Positions 1-8,699 of a stretch of DNA of 64,000 nucleotides are shown in pieces (position 1 is the first letter of the stretch; each line of letters opens with the position of its first letter). This stretch comes from Paenibacillus pini JCM 16418 (lineage in GTDB: Bacteria > Bacillota > Bacilli > Paenibacillales > Paenibacillaceae): NCBI RefSeq assembly GCF_000576305.1, contig NZ_BAVZ01000013.1:46286-110285 (forward strand). The letters run 5' to 3'. The notes beneath the pieces were generated by a model, which searched no databases, was not told the origin of the DNA, and saw nothing but the letters and a program-made list of their open reading frames with translations. Made by a program: the position numbers and the translations under genes.

Positions 1-582
1 TTGATCGCACTGCTTTAGTAGCCATAATAGATCCTGATCTGTACCGGTGATATCCTGATCACCAAACACTAAATCATAGCGAAATGGAGTCCGCTTCCAA
101 TCTTCTTTAAAGGCAGCATTGGACATGTGAAGCGCACCAGAAAGGCTGGCAGCGGCGATAAAATGTTCAGGTTTGCGTAATGCCAGCTTCATAGCACCAT
201 AACCACCCATGGATAATCCTGCAACGAAATTATCTTCTCGTGCATGCGAAAGCGGAAAGAAGGAGCGCGCAATTTGTGGCAGTTCCTCGCTAATAAACGT
301 CCAATATCGGTTGCCATACGCCATGTCGGTATAGAAACTATGATGGGCTTGTGGCATAACGACAGCGATACCTAGTGCAGCGGCATACCGCTCGATAGAA
401 GTACGACGAACCCAACCGCTATCGTCATCGGTCAGACCATGAAGCAGGAATAGCGTTGGGTGGCTTCCGTTAAATGAGGAAGAGTTGAGTCCGATCGAAT
501 GACTACGTTCTGGTAAAATAACGGTCATAGACGTATTTAGACCAAGAATTTCTGAATTGAAGCGACATTCAATAAGTGCCAT
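1..582 (-). CDS. alpha/beta hydrolase, tributyrin esterase (EstA/S-formylglutathione hydrolase-like) family, C-terminus cut by window edge
   Basis: A 194-codon open frame runs off the left edge of the window. The translation has the esterase D/EstA layout: a short N-terminal strand, the oxyanion-side motif [12 protein letters not shown] (about residues 47-57), and the nucleophile elbow GLSMGGYGA with Ser at about 124. The catalytic Asp and His would lie beyond the edge. The family hydrolyses short-chain acyl esters in the cytoplasm. I chose the ATG at 582 because AAAGGA lies just upstream; an in-frame ATG at 600 is possible but poorly spaced. The natural substrate cannot be told from sequence. 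Confidence 0.85.
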   Translation of the reverse strand, partial: MALIECRFNSEILGLNTSMTVILPERSHSIGLNSSSFNGSHPTLFLLHGLTDDDSGWVRRTSIERYAAALGIAVVMPQAHHSFYTDMAYGNRYWTFISEELPQIARSFFPLSHAREDNFVAGLSMGGYGAMKLALRKPEHFIAAASLSGALHMSNAAFKEDWKRTPFRYDLVFGDQDITGTDQDLLWLLKQCDQ

Positions 583-788
583 GGAATTCGTTCCTTTCAT
601 ACTCGATATGGTAGTTTGATACCCTTAGTATAGAACCAAATGTAATGAAAACATATTCTACTTCTTATGGTCAACACGAAAGGGAAATGCTAGAATAATA
701 GTAGTCATAAAAGCACGTTAAATCAGGATGATACAGACTTTATATCTCGTTTTGTCACTTTGTAATAGAGAGGAGATTATTTACATCT

Positions 789-1529
789 ATGAAACCGAAA
801 AAGAAACAAGCTAATTCCGTTGCGAGGCGAAAAGAACAGCAAGCAGCGCAAGAAAAACGCATGAAACGAATCATGTGGATTACAGGTGCGAGTATTGTTG
901 TGCTCGTGCTGCTATTTGTGTTCATCAGGCCCCAAGGAGAAAAGACGGCAGAGGATTCAAAAGACATGTTTAATTACAGTACGCTACCTGTTCTCGGCAA
1001 TCCAGAAGCACCTGTGAAGTTAGTTGAATTCGGAGATTTTAAGTGTCCGACATGTAGGGCTTTTAGTCAGAGTATTTCTCCTGAAATTCAAAAGGATTAT
1101 ATTGATACTGGTAAAGTAGCCATGTACTTTATGAACTTCTTAGTTATTAGTCCAGACGGAGATTCTAATACTGCCGCACTTGCCGCACAGTCTGTGTTCC
1201 ACCAGAACAAAGATGAATATTGGAAATTTAATAAGGCACTGTATGACAATCAGCAAGATGAGGCAACGGTGTGGGCAACACCGGAGTTCTTAGTTGATCT
1301 GGCACGCAAAGAGAATATCAAAGTGGATTATGATCTGTTAAGTAAAGATATCAAAGATAAGACATACCAAAATGAAGTGAACGAGCATGATACTGTTGCA
1401 AACAAACTGAACGTGATGAGTACACCTTCATTGTTTATCAATGGCAATAAAGTATCAGATCAAGATATTTTAAATTATGATTCGATTAAATCGACAATTG
1501 ATAAGGCCTTAGCAGCTCAAAATAAGTAA
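789..1529 (+). CDS. bdbD: BdbD-like thiol-disulfide oxidoreductase, membrane-anchored DsbA family
   Basis: 246 residues. A basic N-terminus is followed by one membrane segment (about residues 28-46) and an exported thioredoxin-fold domain with an inserted helical region. The redox motif CPTC is at residues 86-89, and a cis-Pro loop (STPSLFING) lies near residue 213. The family oxidises cysteines in exported proteins outside the membrane and is re-oxidised by BdbC. The bdbC gene follows after 15 nt, so the two form an operon. GAGGAG lies upstream of the ATG. The gene is intact and of normal length for BdbD. Confidence 0.9.
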   Translation: MKPKKKQANSVARRKEQQAAQEKRMKRIMWITGASIVVLVLLFVFIRPQGEKTAEDSKDMFNYSTLPVLGNPEAPVKLVEFGDFKCPTCRAFSQSISPEIQKDYIDTGKVAMYFMNFLVISPDGDSNTAALAAQSVFHQNKDEYWKFNKALYDNQQDEATVWATPEFLVDLARKENIKVDYDLLSKDIKDKTYQNEVNEHDTVANKLNVMSTPSLFINGNKVSDQDILNYDSIKSTIDKALAAQNK

Positions 1530-1544
1530 ATAAGGAGTCGTACG

Positions 1545-1988
1545 ATGGAAGATAACCGTTTTGTAGCGTTCATCAGAGTCTACGGTCTTTATCTCGCATG
1601 GATTGTGTCTATTGTTGCCGTAGGAGGAAGCTTGTACTTAAGTGATGTTATGCTATATGAGCCCTGTAAACTGTGCTGGTTCCAACGAATATTTATGTAT
1701 CCGCAGGTCATTCTCTTAGGGATAGCCAGTTACAAAAATGACCGCAAGATCATCCCGTACGCGCTAACGCTTAGCATCATCGGCGGTTGTATTTCGATTT
1801 ATCATTATGCAGAACAAAAAATACCAGCACTTGCTAAGGCAACTCCGTGTAAGGTCGGAATTCCCTGCAATTTTGATTACTTGAACTGGCTCGGATTTAT
1901 TACGATTCCTCTATTGGCATTGGTTGCATTCATTCTCATCATTTGTTTTCTTCTGGGTAGTCGTGAGAAGAATGAAATCGAAGCATAA
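1545..1988 (+). CDS. bdbC: BdbC/DsbB-like quinone-dependent disulfide oxidoreductase
   Basis: 147 residues with four predicted membrane helices (about 14-33, 47-62, 69-87 and 115-136). It carries the two cysteine pairs of the DsbB/BdbC family: CKLC at 41-44 in the first extracytoplasmic loop, and Cys102/Cys108 in the second. The protein passes electrons from BdbD to menaquinone. It starts 15 nt after bdbD with AAGGAG in the gap and is followed by a hairpin terminator, so bdbDC is a two-gene operon. Such pairs support competence, secreted enzymes or bacteriocins; no such client gene lies nearby. Confidence 0.9.
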   Translation: MEDNRFVAFIRVYGLYLAWIVSIVAVGGSLYLSDVMLYEPCKLCWFQRIFMYPQVILLGIASYKNDRKIIPYALTLSIIGGCISIYHYAEQKIPALAKATPCKVGIPCNFDYLNWLGFITIPLLALVAFILIICFLLGSREKNEIEA

Positions 1989-2002
1989 TCGATGTACGAT
2001 TA

Positions 2003-2063
2003 AAGCATTTCCTATCAGCGATAAGGATTCATTCCTTGTCTTTGGAGGGGATGCTTTTTGTAT
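2003..2063 (+). terminator. Rho-independent terminator after bdbC
   Basis: AGCATTTCC pairs with GGGGATGCT (two G-U pairs), enclosing a small inner AAGGA/TCCTT stem, and a short T tract follows. It sits directly after the bdbC stop. Confidence 0.6.
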
Positions 2064-2095
2064 ACTAGGTATCCAATTATGGGGGGGGTGGTTAA

Positions 2096-2664
2096 GTGCT
2101 TTACGTATGTAGGGGATATATTCCTGAGCTGACGGGGAAGCGTCTGCGGCTCCGTATGTTGGAGGCTGGGGATGCAGAGGACATGCTGCGTTGCTGGGCA
2201 GATGAAGATGTACGTAAATTCGCTGATTTACCGAGTATGCCGGATCAGAAGAGTGCTGTAGAAATGATTAATGTATTGAATCATTTTGCAGAAACGGATG
2301 ATGGAATTCGATGGGGCATCATGAATGAGAGTGGTCGTATAATTGGGAGCTGTGGATTCAACTGGTGGCAACTTGAAGGTGCATATCGTGGTGAAATAAG
2401 CTGTGAGCTGTCTAGAGATTATTGGGGTCATGGATATATGCATGAGGCGCTTGGCTTATTGATTGATTTTGGATTTCACGTGATGGGCTTGAACCGGATC
2501 GAGGCGTTAACCCATCCTGAGAATACGAAGGCTAATCGATTATTTCAATCGCTTGGATTTCAAGATGAAGCTGTTTACGCGCTTATCGCCATACAGATCA
2601 AGGCTTTGTAAATGCAAATATGTACTCTCTACTTCGTGATGAATGGGACTCTGTTAACCTGTAA
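2096..2664 (+). pseudogene. GNAT family N-acetyltransferase (RimJ/RimL type), frameshifted near its C-terminus
   Basis: The frame opens at GTG 2096 and shows a RimJ/RimL-type GNAT fold: LTGKRLRLR near the N-terminus, the acetyl-CoA region around residues 110-130 (SRDYWGHGYMHEAL), and the motif B end HPENTKANRLFQSLGFQDE. After DE the frame changes and ends at 2611 in an atypical tail. Restoring one G at 2570 (GAAGGCTG instead of GAAGCTG) continues as CLRAYRHTDQGF and MYSLLRDEWD to a stop at 2664, the usual ending of this family. These enzymes acetylate N-terminal or small-molecule amines. The frameshift is probably a sequence error (see findings). Confidence 0.7.
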
Positions 2665-2855
2665 AGGCAAGACAAAAATTGATGGTCATTTCTTCCACTC
2701 GCAACAGCGAGGTATGCTATAATCCTTATATCAGAACTTAGATATCCGCCCCCGTTTGAGGAGCTGTCTACTTATTGTAGGCATCTACTCTTCAAATGAA
2801 GTGGATGTGTTTCGTTATAAGGTACTTATTCACGTCATAGAAAGGAATTTACATC

Positions 2856-4376
2856 GTGACTACTACAGCCTCATCCACTAATCGTAATTTGATTCTGGTG
2901 GCCATTCTTCTATCCACGTTTATGGCTGCGATTGAAGGAACGGTTACAGGTCCGGCAGGCCCAGCAATTATAGGCAGCTTTGGCGGTATGAAGCTGCTCA
3001 GCTGGATCTTTACATCCTATTTACTTACCATGGCCGTCTCCACACCGATTTTCGGTAAAGTGAGTGATCTTTATGGTCGTAAAATTGTGTTTCAGATTGG
3101 ATCTTTATTATTCGTGGTCGGTTCGCTTCTGTGCGGACTATCGCAGAACATGGGTCAACTGATTGCCTTCCGTGCGATACAGGGCATCGGAGCAGGTGCA
3201 GTTATTCCAGTAACCTTCACCATTATTGGTGACGTTTACAAAATTCAGGAACGTGCCAAAATTCAAGGTTTGATCAGCTCGGTATGGGGAATATCCTCCC
3301 TTATCGGTCCATTGCTTGGTGGATATTTTGTTGATTATTTGAATTGGCGCTGGATTTTCATTTTTAATATTCCATTTGGGATTGTCTCAATGTGGTTCAT
3401 TGCCCGTCACTTCAAAGAGAACCGTGTACGTCAGGAGACGCATATTGATGTGGCAGGAGCGACCACCTTTACAATTGGTATGACGGCTTTACTGTTCGCA
3501 CTGGCGACGGGTGGCCAATATTTCAGCTGGTCATCCTTGTTCATTATTTCCTGTATGATCATCGCCGTAATGTTCCTTATTTCTTTCTTGATTATTGAAA
3601 CACGAGCGAAGGAACCGATGCTTCCACTCAAATTGTTCCGTATCCGTGATATTGCCATTTCAACGGTAGCAGGACTGCTGACTAGTGCACTCCTGATTGG
3701 GCTCACTAGTTATATGCCACTGTGGGTGCAGGGAGTTATGGGTAAAAATGCGACCATGTCCGGTTTAACCATGGCGCCTATGTCCATTGGATGGTTAGTC
3801 GGTTCTGTCGCAGGTAGCCGTCTAATCCTGTCAGCAGGCTCAAGAAAGACGACGGTGATCGGACTCGCGGGGATTATGATCGGTGCGCTCGGGCTTGCGT
3901 TTATAACGAGCAGCACACCTCATTATGTAGTTCTTATTTTTACTTTTATTTATGGCCTTGGTTTCGGGTATTCTACTACCGTCTTTACGATCATCGCACA
4001 GTCTTCTGTTGGATATAGTCTGCGCGGAGCGTCGACAGCGCTGAGCACATTCGTCCGCTCTCTAGGTCAGACAATTGGTGTGGCCGTATTCGGTTCATGG
4101 ATCAACCTTAGTATTGCTAGCCAGATTAAAGACAAATCAGAACTTAAGAATGTGGGTCAGGATGCGGTGAATGAATTGTTAACTCCTGAAGCAAGTACAC
4201 ATATGTCTAAAGATATTTTTGGACAGCTTAGACATATTCTCGAGGGAAGTCTTCATTCGTTATATGTGATTATGGCGATCATTGCTGTTATCAGTTTGTT
4301 CGTCGTACTTGGACTTCGGAACACACCACCTTCTGCTGAGGGTGAAGAAGAGCAAGAACAAGCTGCATCTCATTAA
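2856..4376 (+). CDS. DHA2-type MFS multidrug efflux transporter (EmrB/QacA-like, 14 helices)
   Basis: 506 residues, mostly hydrophobic, with about 14 membrane segments. The MFS motif A is visible as GKVSDLYGRK near residues 67-76, and motif C-like glycine/proline patterns as GIGAGAVIPV and GISSLIGPLLGG near 111-155. The family exports drugs or lipophilic cations using the proton gradient. Translation starts at GTG 2856 with AGAAAGGAA upstream. The C-terminal tail is charged (EGEEEQEQ). The next gene is a convergent MarR regulator, so local control is possible but not shown. A second DHA2 pump lies at 46379. Confidence 0.88.
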   Translation: MTTTASSTNRNLILVAILLSTFMAAIEGTVTGPAGPAIIGSFGGMKLLSWIFTSYLLTMAVSTPIFGKVSDLYGRKIVFQIGSLLFVVGSLLCGLSQNMGQLIAFRAIQGIGAGAVIPVTFTIIGDVYKIQERAKIQGLISSVWGISSLIGPLLGGYFVDYLNWRWIFIFNIPFGIVSMWFIARHFKENRVRQETHIDVAGATTFTIGMTALLFALATGGQYFSWSSLFIISCMIIAVMFLISFLIIETRAKEPMLPLKLFRIRDIAISTVAGLLTSALLIGLTSYMPLWVQGVMGKNATMSGLTMAPMSIGWLVGSVAGSRLILSAGSRKTTVIGLAGIMIGALGLAFITSSTPHYVVLIFTFIYGLGFGYSTTVFTIIAQSSVGYSLRGASTALSTFVRSLGQTIGVAVFGSWINLSIASQIKDKSELKNVGQDAVNELLTPEASTHMSKDIFGQLRHILEGSLHSLYVIMAIIAVISLFVVLGLRNTPPSAEGEEEQEQAASH

Positions 4377-4434
4377 ATATTAGGGATTTCACTTAATTCC
4401 CATATCATTTGCGTATGCATTTTTTAGAATAGAC

Positions 4435-4470
4435 AAAAAGGACTTCATGAGATTCTATGGAGTCCTTTTT
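4435..4470. terminator. Bidirectional terminator between efflux pump and marR gene
   Basis: AAAAAGGACT and AGTCCTTTTT form an inverted repeat with an inner CAT/ATG pairing. The A and T tracts allow termination in both directions between convergent genes. Confidence 0.85.
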
Positions 4471-4487
4471 GTATTCTGGTGGTACTC

Positions 4488-4955
4488 TTATTTACGCATC
4501 GATGGAGATAAGCGCTCAGCCTGAAGTCCTAGCTTTTTAAGAAGATCGATCAATTGATCCTTCTCCTTGTCCTCTAAGCCGCTGAATGCATGATGAATTC
4601 GTTCCGTATATTTCGGATATAGAGTATTCATGAGCTCTTCACCAGCCGGTGTGAGTTCAGCATAAATGACTCGTCGATCATGTGGGCAAGGTCTCCGGTG
4701 GATATACCCGCGCTCCTCCAGCTTATCTATGACGTAAGTGACATTGCCGCTCTGTAACAATAACTTGGAGCCGATCTGTTGGATAGGTTGTGTGCCTTTA
4801 TAGTAAAGCACCTCGAGCACAGCAAATGCTGTTGGATTGAAACCTTCCATTTTACTTCCCATAAAGGCATGCTCACTTACACTTTTAAAACTCTTAGCGA
4901 ACACCCTGTACAGGTGCAGAGACAACTGCGCTTCGCATTCCTTAGTTTGAATCAT
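4488..4955 (-). CDS. MarR family transcriptional regulator
   Basis: 155 residues with a central winged helix-turn-helix: PIQQIGSKLLLQSGNVTYVI as the HTH (about residues 75-94), and the DRR wing motif in HDRRVIYAEL near residue 118. The family binds palindromic operators as dimers and releases them on binding small phenolic or lipophilic ligands. GGGAGG precedes the ATG at 4955. The gene is convergent to a DHA2 pump and divergent from the MFS-ecs operon at 5208, so either could be its target. No clear operator palindrome was found in the 4956-5207 gap. Confidence 0.85.
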   Translation of the reverse strand: MIQTKECEAQLSLHLYRVFAKSFKSVSEHAFMGSKMEGFNPTAFAVLEVLYYKGTQPIQQIGSKLLLQSGNVTYVIDKLEERGYIHRRPCPHDRRVIYAELTPAGEELMNTLYPKYTERIHHAFSGLEDKEKDQLIDLLKKLGLQAERLSPSMRK

Positions 4956-5207
4956 TTGGATTTCCTCCCTTACATCATTTTACGTGCATCCTCGGCTCGG
5001 GCTATCTGTAACCTAATCTTAAGCGAAAGAAATTTAAATAAACATGTGATTTGTCACAATCAACAGACTTTTAATATTTAAAATTTGGAATGGATATCAT
5101 CCTCTAGTGCATCTCCCAATCGGCCTGTGGACCGATGGAAAGAAGACTTATGTTGTTTACAGTTAATGACATAAGAATTCTATGTTATATGGGAGAGTGG
5201 AAAGTTA

Positions 5208-6521
5208 ATGTACGAGGCGGAGATGAGTGCCAGGAATTTAAAGAATAACCGACCGTTTATAATGCTTATGGGGGCACAATTGGTATCGAATCTGGGGGAT
5301 TGGCTACATGTGTTGGCATTACTGACATTAGTGGGATTGAAATGGCATGCAACGCCATGGGAAATAACTACGATAACCTTATGTATGGCATTGCCCATTC
5401 TAATTGGTGGACCCTTTGCTGGCTATTTAAGCGACCGTATGAATCGTAAGAATTTAATGATTATTTCTGATTTAACTCGTGTGGTTATTGTCTCAGGATT
5501 GCTATTTTCAGATCATTTATGGCAGGTATATGTTATTCTCCTGTTGAAAGGTTTAATGGACACGTTATTCTCACCAGCAAAAAGCGGGAAAATAAAAGAA
5601 GTGGTACCTACAGCAGATATGGGCAAAGCCGTTGCGATCAGTTCAGGGATTGAACAGATTACGAAAATTGCAGGACCGGCAGTCGGCGGATTACTCGTTG
5701 CTCTTATTGGCATCAAAGGTTGCTTTATCGTCGATGCTGCATCTTTTCTATTGTCTGCAATCCTTCTGATCGGCGTTCCGAAATATAGTATCTTGCCTAA
5801 GTTGGAGGAAGTACAAGGTGCGCATGTGGAAACGGATAGCCCAGGGAAAGAATCCTTTTGGAAAGAGATGGGGGCAGGTATTGCGCTGCTTTCGAGGATG
5901 CCACTACTTGGGGCGGGACTAATCATGCTTGTTATTTTAATGCTCATTCTTACAGTTGCAGATTCACAGACGATTACTCTATTCCGGGAGATCCCCGGCA
6001 TGAATGAACAATTTCTAGGATATTGTATGGCGGCATCTGGAGCAGGAATGCTGATATCCGCTGTAATATCGGGTAAACTTGGTGGGAAAATGCTCACTAA
6101 AATGGGTATAGGTGCATCATTTATGGGCTTGGTATATGTATTAGCAGCAGTATCCGTCACGGTAGGATTTCAAGGTGTAACCTTGTATATGGTGCTGATT
6201 TCCGCTTTTTTTGCTGCAGGATTTGGAGCAGGCATTACCGCTATACCTTATCAAACGATGCTTCAGGAACGAACACCAGTCCATCTGACAGGACGTGTCT
6301 TTGGAGCGGTTAATAGCTTTAGCAGTAGTGCGGTTATTATTGGACCGTTATTTGGAGGTATATTAGTTACTGCCTATGGCCCTATAACTGCATTCGAGAT
6401 TTCAGGAGGCATTATGATTATCTTCGCTCTGATTCTACTGGCAACGAAGCATTATATTGAGCGGGCAGATGAGCATTCTCTAAGCGGCATAAGCTTGGAG
6501 ACAAACTCAAATATGTCTTAA
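5208..6521 (+). CDS. MFS transporter (MFS_3 / EntS-MefA-like)
   Basis: 437 residues with about 12 membrane helices. The conserved loop between helices 2 and 3 reads GYLSDRMNRK (about residues 71-80), typical of the MFS_3 branch that includes macrolide (Mef) and enterobactin exporters. The substrate is unknown. The start at ATG 5208 follows GGGAGAG; ATG 5223 is an alternative. The stop is only 16 nt before the ecsA ATG, so the gene is probably co-transcribed with ecsAB. Confidence 0.8.
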   Translation: MYEAEMSARNLKNNRPFIMLMGAQLVSNLGDWLHVLALLTLVGLKWHATPWEITTITLCMALPILIGGPFAGYLSDRMNRKNLMIISDLTRVVIVSGLLFSDHLWQVYVILLLKGLMDTLFSPAKSGKIKEVVPTADMGKAVAISSGIEQITKIAGPAVGGLLVALIGIKGCFIVDAASFLLSAILLIGVPKYSILPKLEEVQGAHVETDSPGKESFWKEMGAGIALLSRMPLLGAGLIMLVILMLILTVADSQTITLFREIPGMNEQFLGYCMAASGAGMLISAVISGKLGGKMLTKMGIGASFMGLVYVLAAVSVTVGFQGVTLYMVLISAFFAAGFGAGITAIPYQTMLQERTPVHLTGRVFGAVNSFSSSAVIIGPLFGGILVTAYGPITAFEISGGIMIIFALILLATKHYIERADEHSLSGISLETNSNMS

Positions 6522-6537
6522 GAAAGGTGAGCTTTGC

Positions 6538-7262
6538 ATGATGAATACACAGCAGGGATCTGTGCTTGATGTTTCTATTGAAGAAGCTGGATATGAATTA
6601 GGTCATCCTCGAATCTGGGATATTTCCTTTCAGGTTGCCTCAGGGGAATTGGTAGGAATTATTGGACCTAACGGAGCTGGTAAAAGTACAACGATCAAAA
6701 CACTGCTAGGGCTGACGAAGTACGCCCAAGCTTCTGTTTCAATTGGAGGACGCTCTATTGAAGGCACTTATGCTTATGTACCGGAACAGCCCATATACTA
6801 TGAGGATTTAACGCTTTGGGAACATCTAGATCTAGCGGCCGCTGCTAATGAAATAGCGTATGAAGAGTTTGTCTCAGAAGCCGAGAAACTACTGATACGT
6901 TTTGGCATGAGTGAGGTAAGGCATTTACTACCATCTGGATTCTCCAAGGGGATGAAGCAGAAGATGATGCTTATGCTTGGATTCCTTGCTAAGCCTGATG
7001 TGTATATTGTGGATGAACCCTTTATGGGACTCGATCCGAGAGCAACAAGAGATTTTTTGAATTTACTAGATGACGAGAGAAAACGAGGAGCCGGTGTGTT
7101 AATGTCTCCACACATGTGCTGGATACAGCAGAGAGAATATGTGATACATTCGTACTGATTTCAGAAGGAAGAATGGCTGCGAAGGGAACACTAGCAGATG
7201 TTCGCGAACAAGCAGACATGCCAGAAGCATCCCTTTTTGACTGTTTTGATAAGTTAACATGA
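6538..7262 (+). pseudogene. ecsA: EcsA-type ABC transporter ATP-binding protein, frameshifted at the C-terminus
   Basis: The ATPase domain is intact: Walker A GPNGAGKST (residues 43-51), the variant signature FSKGMKQKM typical of EcsA-like proteins, and Walker B YIVDEPFMGLDP. The open frame ends early at 7158. From about 7116 the family ending (LDTAERICD, VLISEGRMAAKGTLADV, SLFDCFDKLT) is in another frame and stops at 7262, forming an ATGA overlap with ecsB at 7259. That overlap argues the intact gene reaches 7262. Restoring one G (ATGGTGCTG for ATGTGCTG) repairs the frame. EcsAB affects protein secretion and membrane protease RasP activity in Bacillus. Confidence 0.85.
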
Positions 7263-8518
7263 AGCAGGAGACATATACATTTCATAGTCCCGCTAAGGTG
7301 TTTTGGCATAGGTTCCGAAAACATATTCATGATGTAACGGGCATGTTTAACTCTGTGGTCGATGACTGGAGAGTATGGCTGTACATCCTCATTCCTGCTG
7401 CTATGATTGGAGGACGCTTTTATTATAGTTGGTGGCATGAGGTGCCTGAGTGGAGTTTAGCGCTTCCGTTTGTGGTTTTCTCTTCTCTAATCGCGTTACT
7501 CATTTGGGCGAGTGGAAGTATTATAACGCTTTTGCATGAAGGAGACGTACTCTTTATGCTGCAAAGGAAGCGCTGGATTCAGGGCATATTGTTAGGTGGT
7601 AGCTTATACAGCATGTTCACCCTGATCATAAAAGTGTGCTTGTACATAGTCATCATCCTTCCGTTTCTGGTTCAGCGCTTTGAAATGGATACCCAATCTG
7701 TTCTATGCTTTTTGTTATTTTCAATTACCTTTGCTTGGGTTGTGAGCTGGCTAAAGCATCTGGTTCGGATTCGCAGTAAAGGATGGCGTAGATATTTGTG
7801 GAGCATTCCTTTTATATGGCTTCCTATTACGATATATGTGCGTTTATCTTCAATATGGTATAAAGATTCCGTGATATTAGTAGAGTCGGCAATGATTATG
7901 GCCTTACTGAGTGGTATCCTGTTGCTCATCCGACTTCGCATGAAGGGTACGCTTATAAGTGATATTCAAGAGGATCTGGTTCAACGTACGGTACTGACCA
8001 ATTTGGTTCTAAGTCAAGTGATGGATAAACCTCGCTCGACTCGGTCCAAGCCGATTCTGATGCGCCGTTCGCAGTCAATATTCCGCTCAAGGAAGCCAAT
8101 GAAAAGACTCGCGGATGCTGCAATTAAATCGCTTCTGCGTCAGACCAATCAGGTACTCCTATACCTTCAGTTTATGATGATATGTGTGGTTACCCTGATT
8201 GCGGTGCCGTCAACGATACAATGGGCAGTACTCCTAGCAATGACCGCTTTACTCACATACTCATTGTTTCTACACTGGCTTCGTTTTATAGACAATGAAT
8301 TTGTATCCATGCTACCTTGGTCTGATGATGAAACGCCGCATGCAGGTGTATATACGGTGCGAGCATTACTCTTACCGTTTGCCTTTATCGGTTCTATTAC
8401 CTGGTTATGTTCTTTATTTCCAATCTGGCTTGGTATATTATTATCTATCCCTTGCGCAGTAGTATTGACTTGGCTAGGGGTATATTTGTTAAGGACGATG
8501 ATGCTAAGAAGAAACTAA
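7259..8518 (+). CDS. ecsB: EcsB-like ABC transporter membrane protein
   Basis: 419 residues with several hydrophobic blocks (about 45-65, 70-95, 110-135, 140-155, 175-190, 205-225, 295-345 and 365-415) separated by basic loops. This matches the EcsB permease layout, although the family has few invariant motifs. The ATG overlaps the repaired ecsA stop, so the two are translationally coupled. EcsB is the membrane partner of EcsA; loss in Bacillus reduces exoprotein secretion and competence. It ends near a convergent flavoprotein gene and is followed by a hairpin terminator. Confidence 0.85.
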   Translation: MKQETYTFHSPAKVFWHRFRKHIHDVTGMFNSVVDDWRVWLYILIPAAMIGGRFYYSWWHEVPEWSLALPFVVFSSLIALLIWASGSIITLLHEGDVLFMLQRKRWIQGILLGGSLYSMFTLIIKVCLYIVIILPFLVQRFEMDTQSVLCFLLFSITFAWVVSWLKHLVRIRSKGWRRYLWSIPFIWLPITIYVRLSSIWYKDSVILVESAMIMALLSGILLLIRLRMKGTLISDIQEDLVQRTVLTNLVLSQVMDKPRSTRSKPILMRRSQSIFRSRKPMKRLADAAIKSLLRQTNQVLLYLQFMMICVVTLIAVPSTIQWAVLLAMTALLTYSLFLHWLRFIDNEFVSMLPWSDDETPHAGVYTVRALLLPFAFIGSITWLCSLFPIWLGILLSIPCAVVLTWLGVYLLRTMMLRRN

Positions 8519-8573
8519 GCTTCTATTCAATAATAATGACATGAAATCATAAAAATTTAATATCTTTATTTTG

Positions 8574-8626
8574 AAAAAAAGCAGCATGTGTATGGGAATT
8601 TTATCATCCCTTCCATGCTGCTTCTT
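8574..8626. terminator. Terminator between ecsB and the convergent flavoprotein gene
   Basis: GCAGCATG pairs with CATGCTGC around an inner GGGA/TCCC stem. The A run at 8574-8580 gives a T tract for minus-strand transcripts, so it best serves the flavoprotein gene. Confidence 0.7.
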
Positions 8627-8699
8627 CAATATTTTACCATAATACAGAATTAAATCATTCTACAATACATGACTTAATTCGACGTAGTGAGGTACACCT

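Noticed and set aside
2670..2855. Possible riboswitch or attenuator before the first DHA2 pump
   Set aside because: Short imperfect repeats (GTAGGCATCTAC) are present, but no known aptamer pattern or T-tailed terminator could be drawn.
5513..6160. 215-codon open frame antisense to the MFS transporter
   Set aside because: It is a long shadow frame opposite a membrane protein gene with clear MFS motifs and a ribosome site; no start signal of its own.
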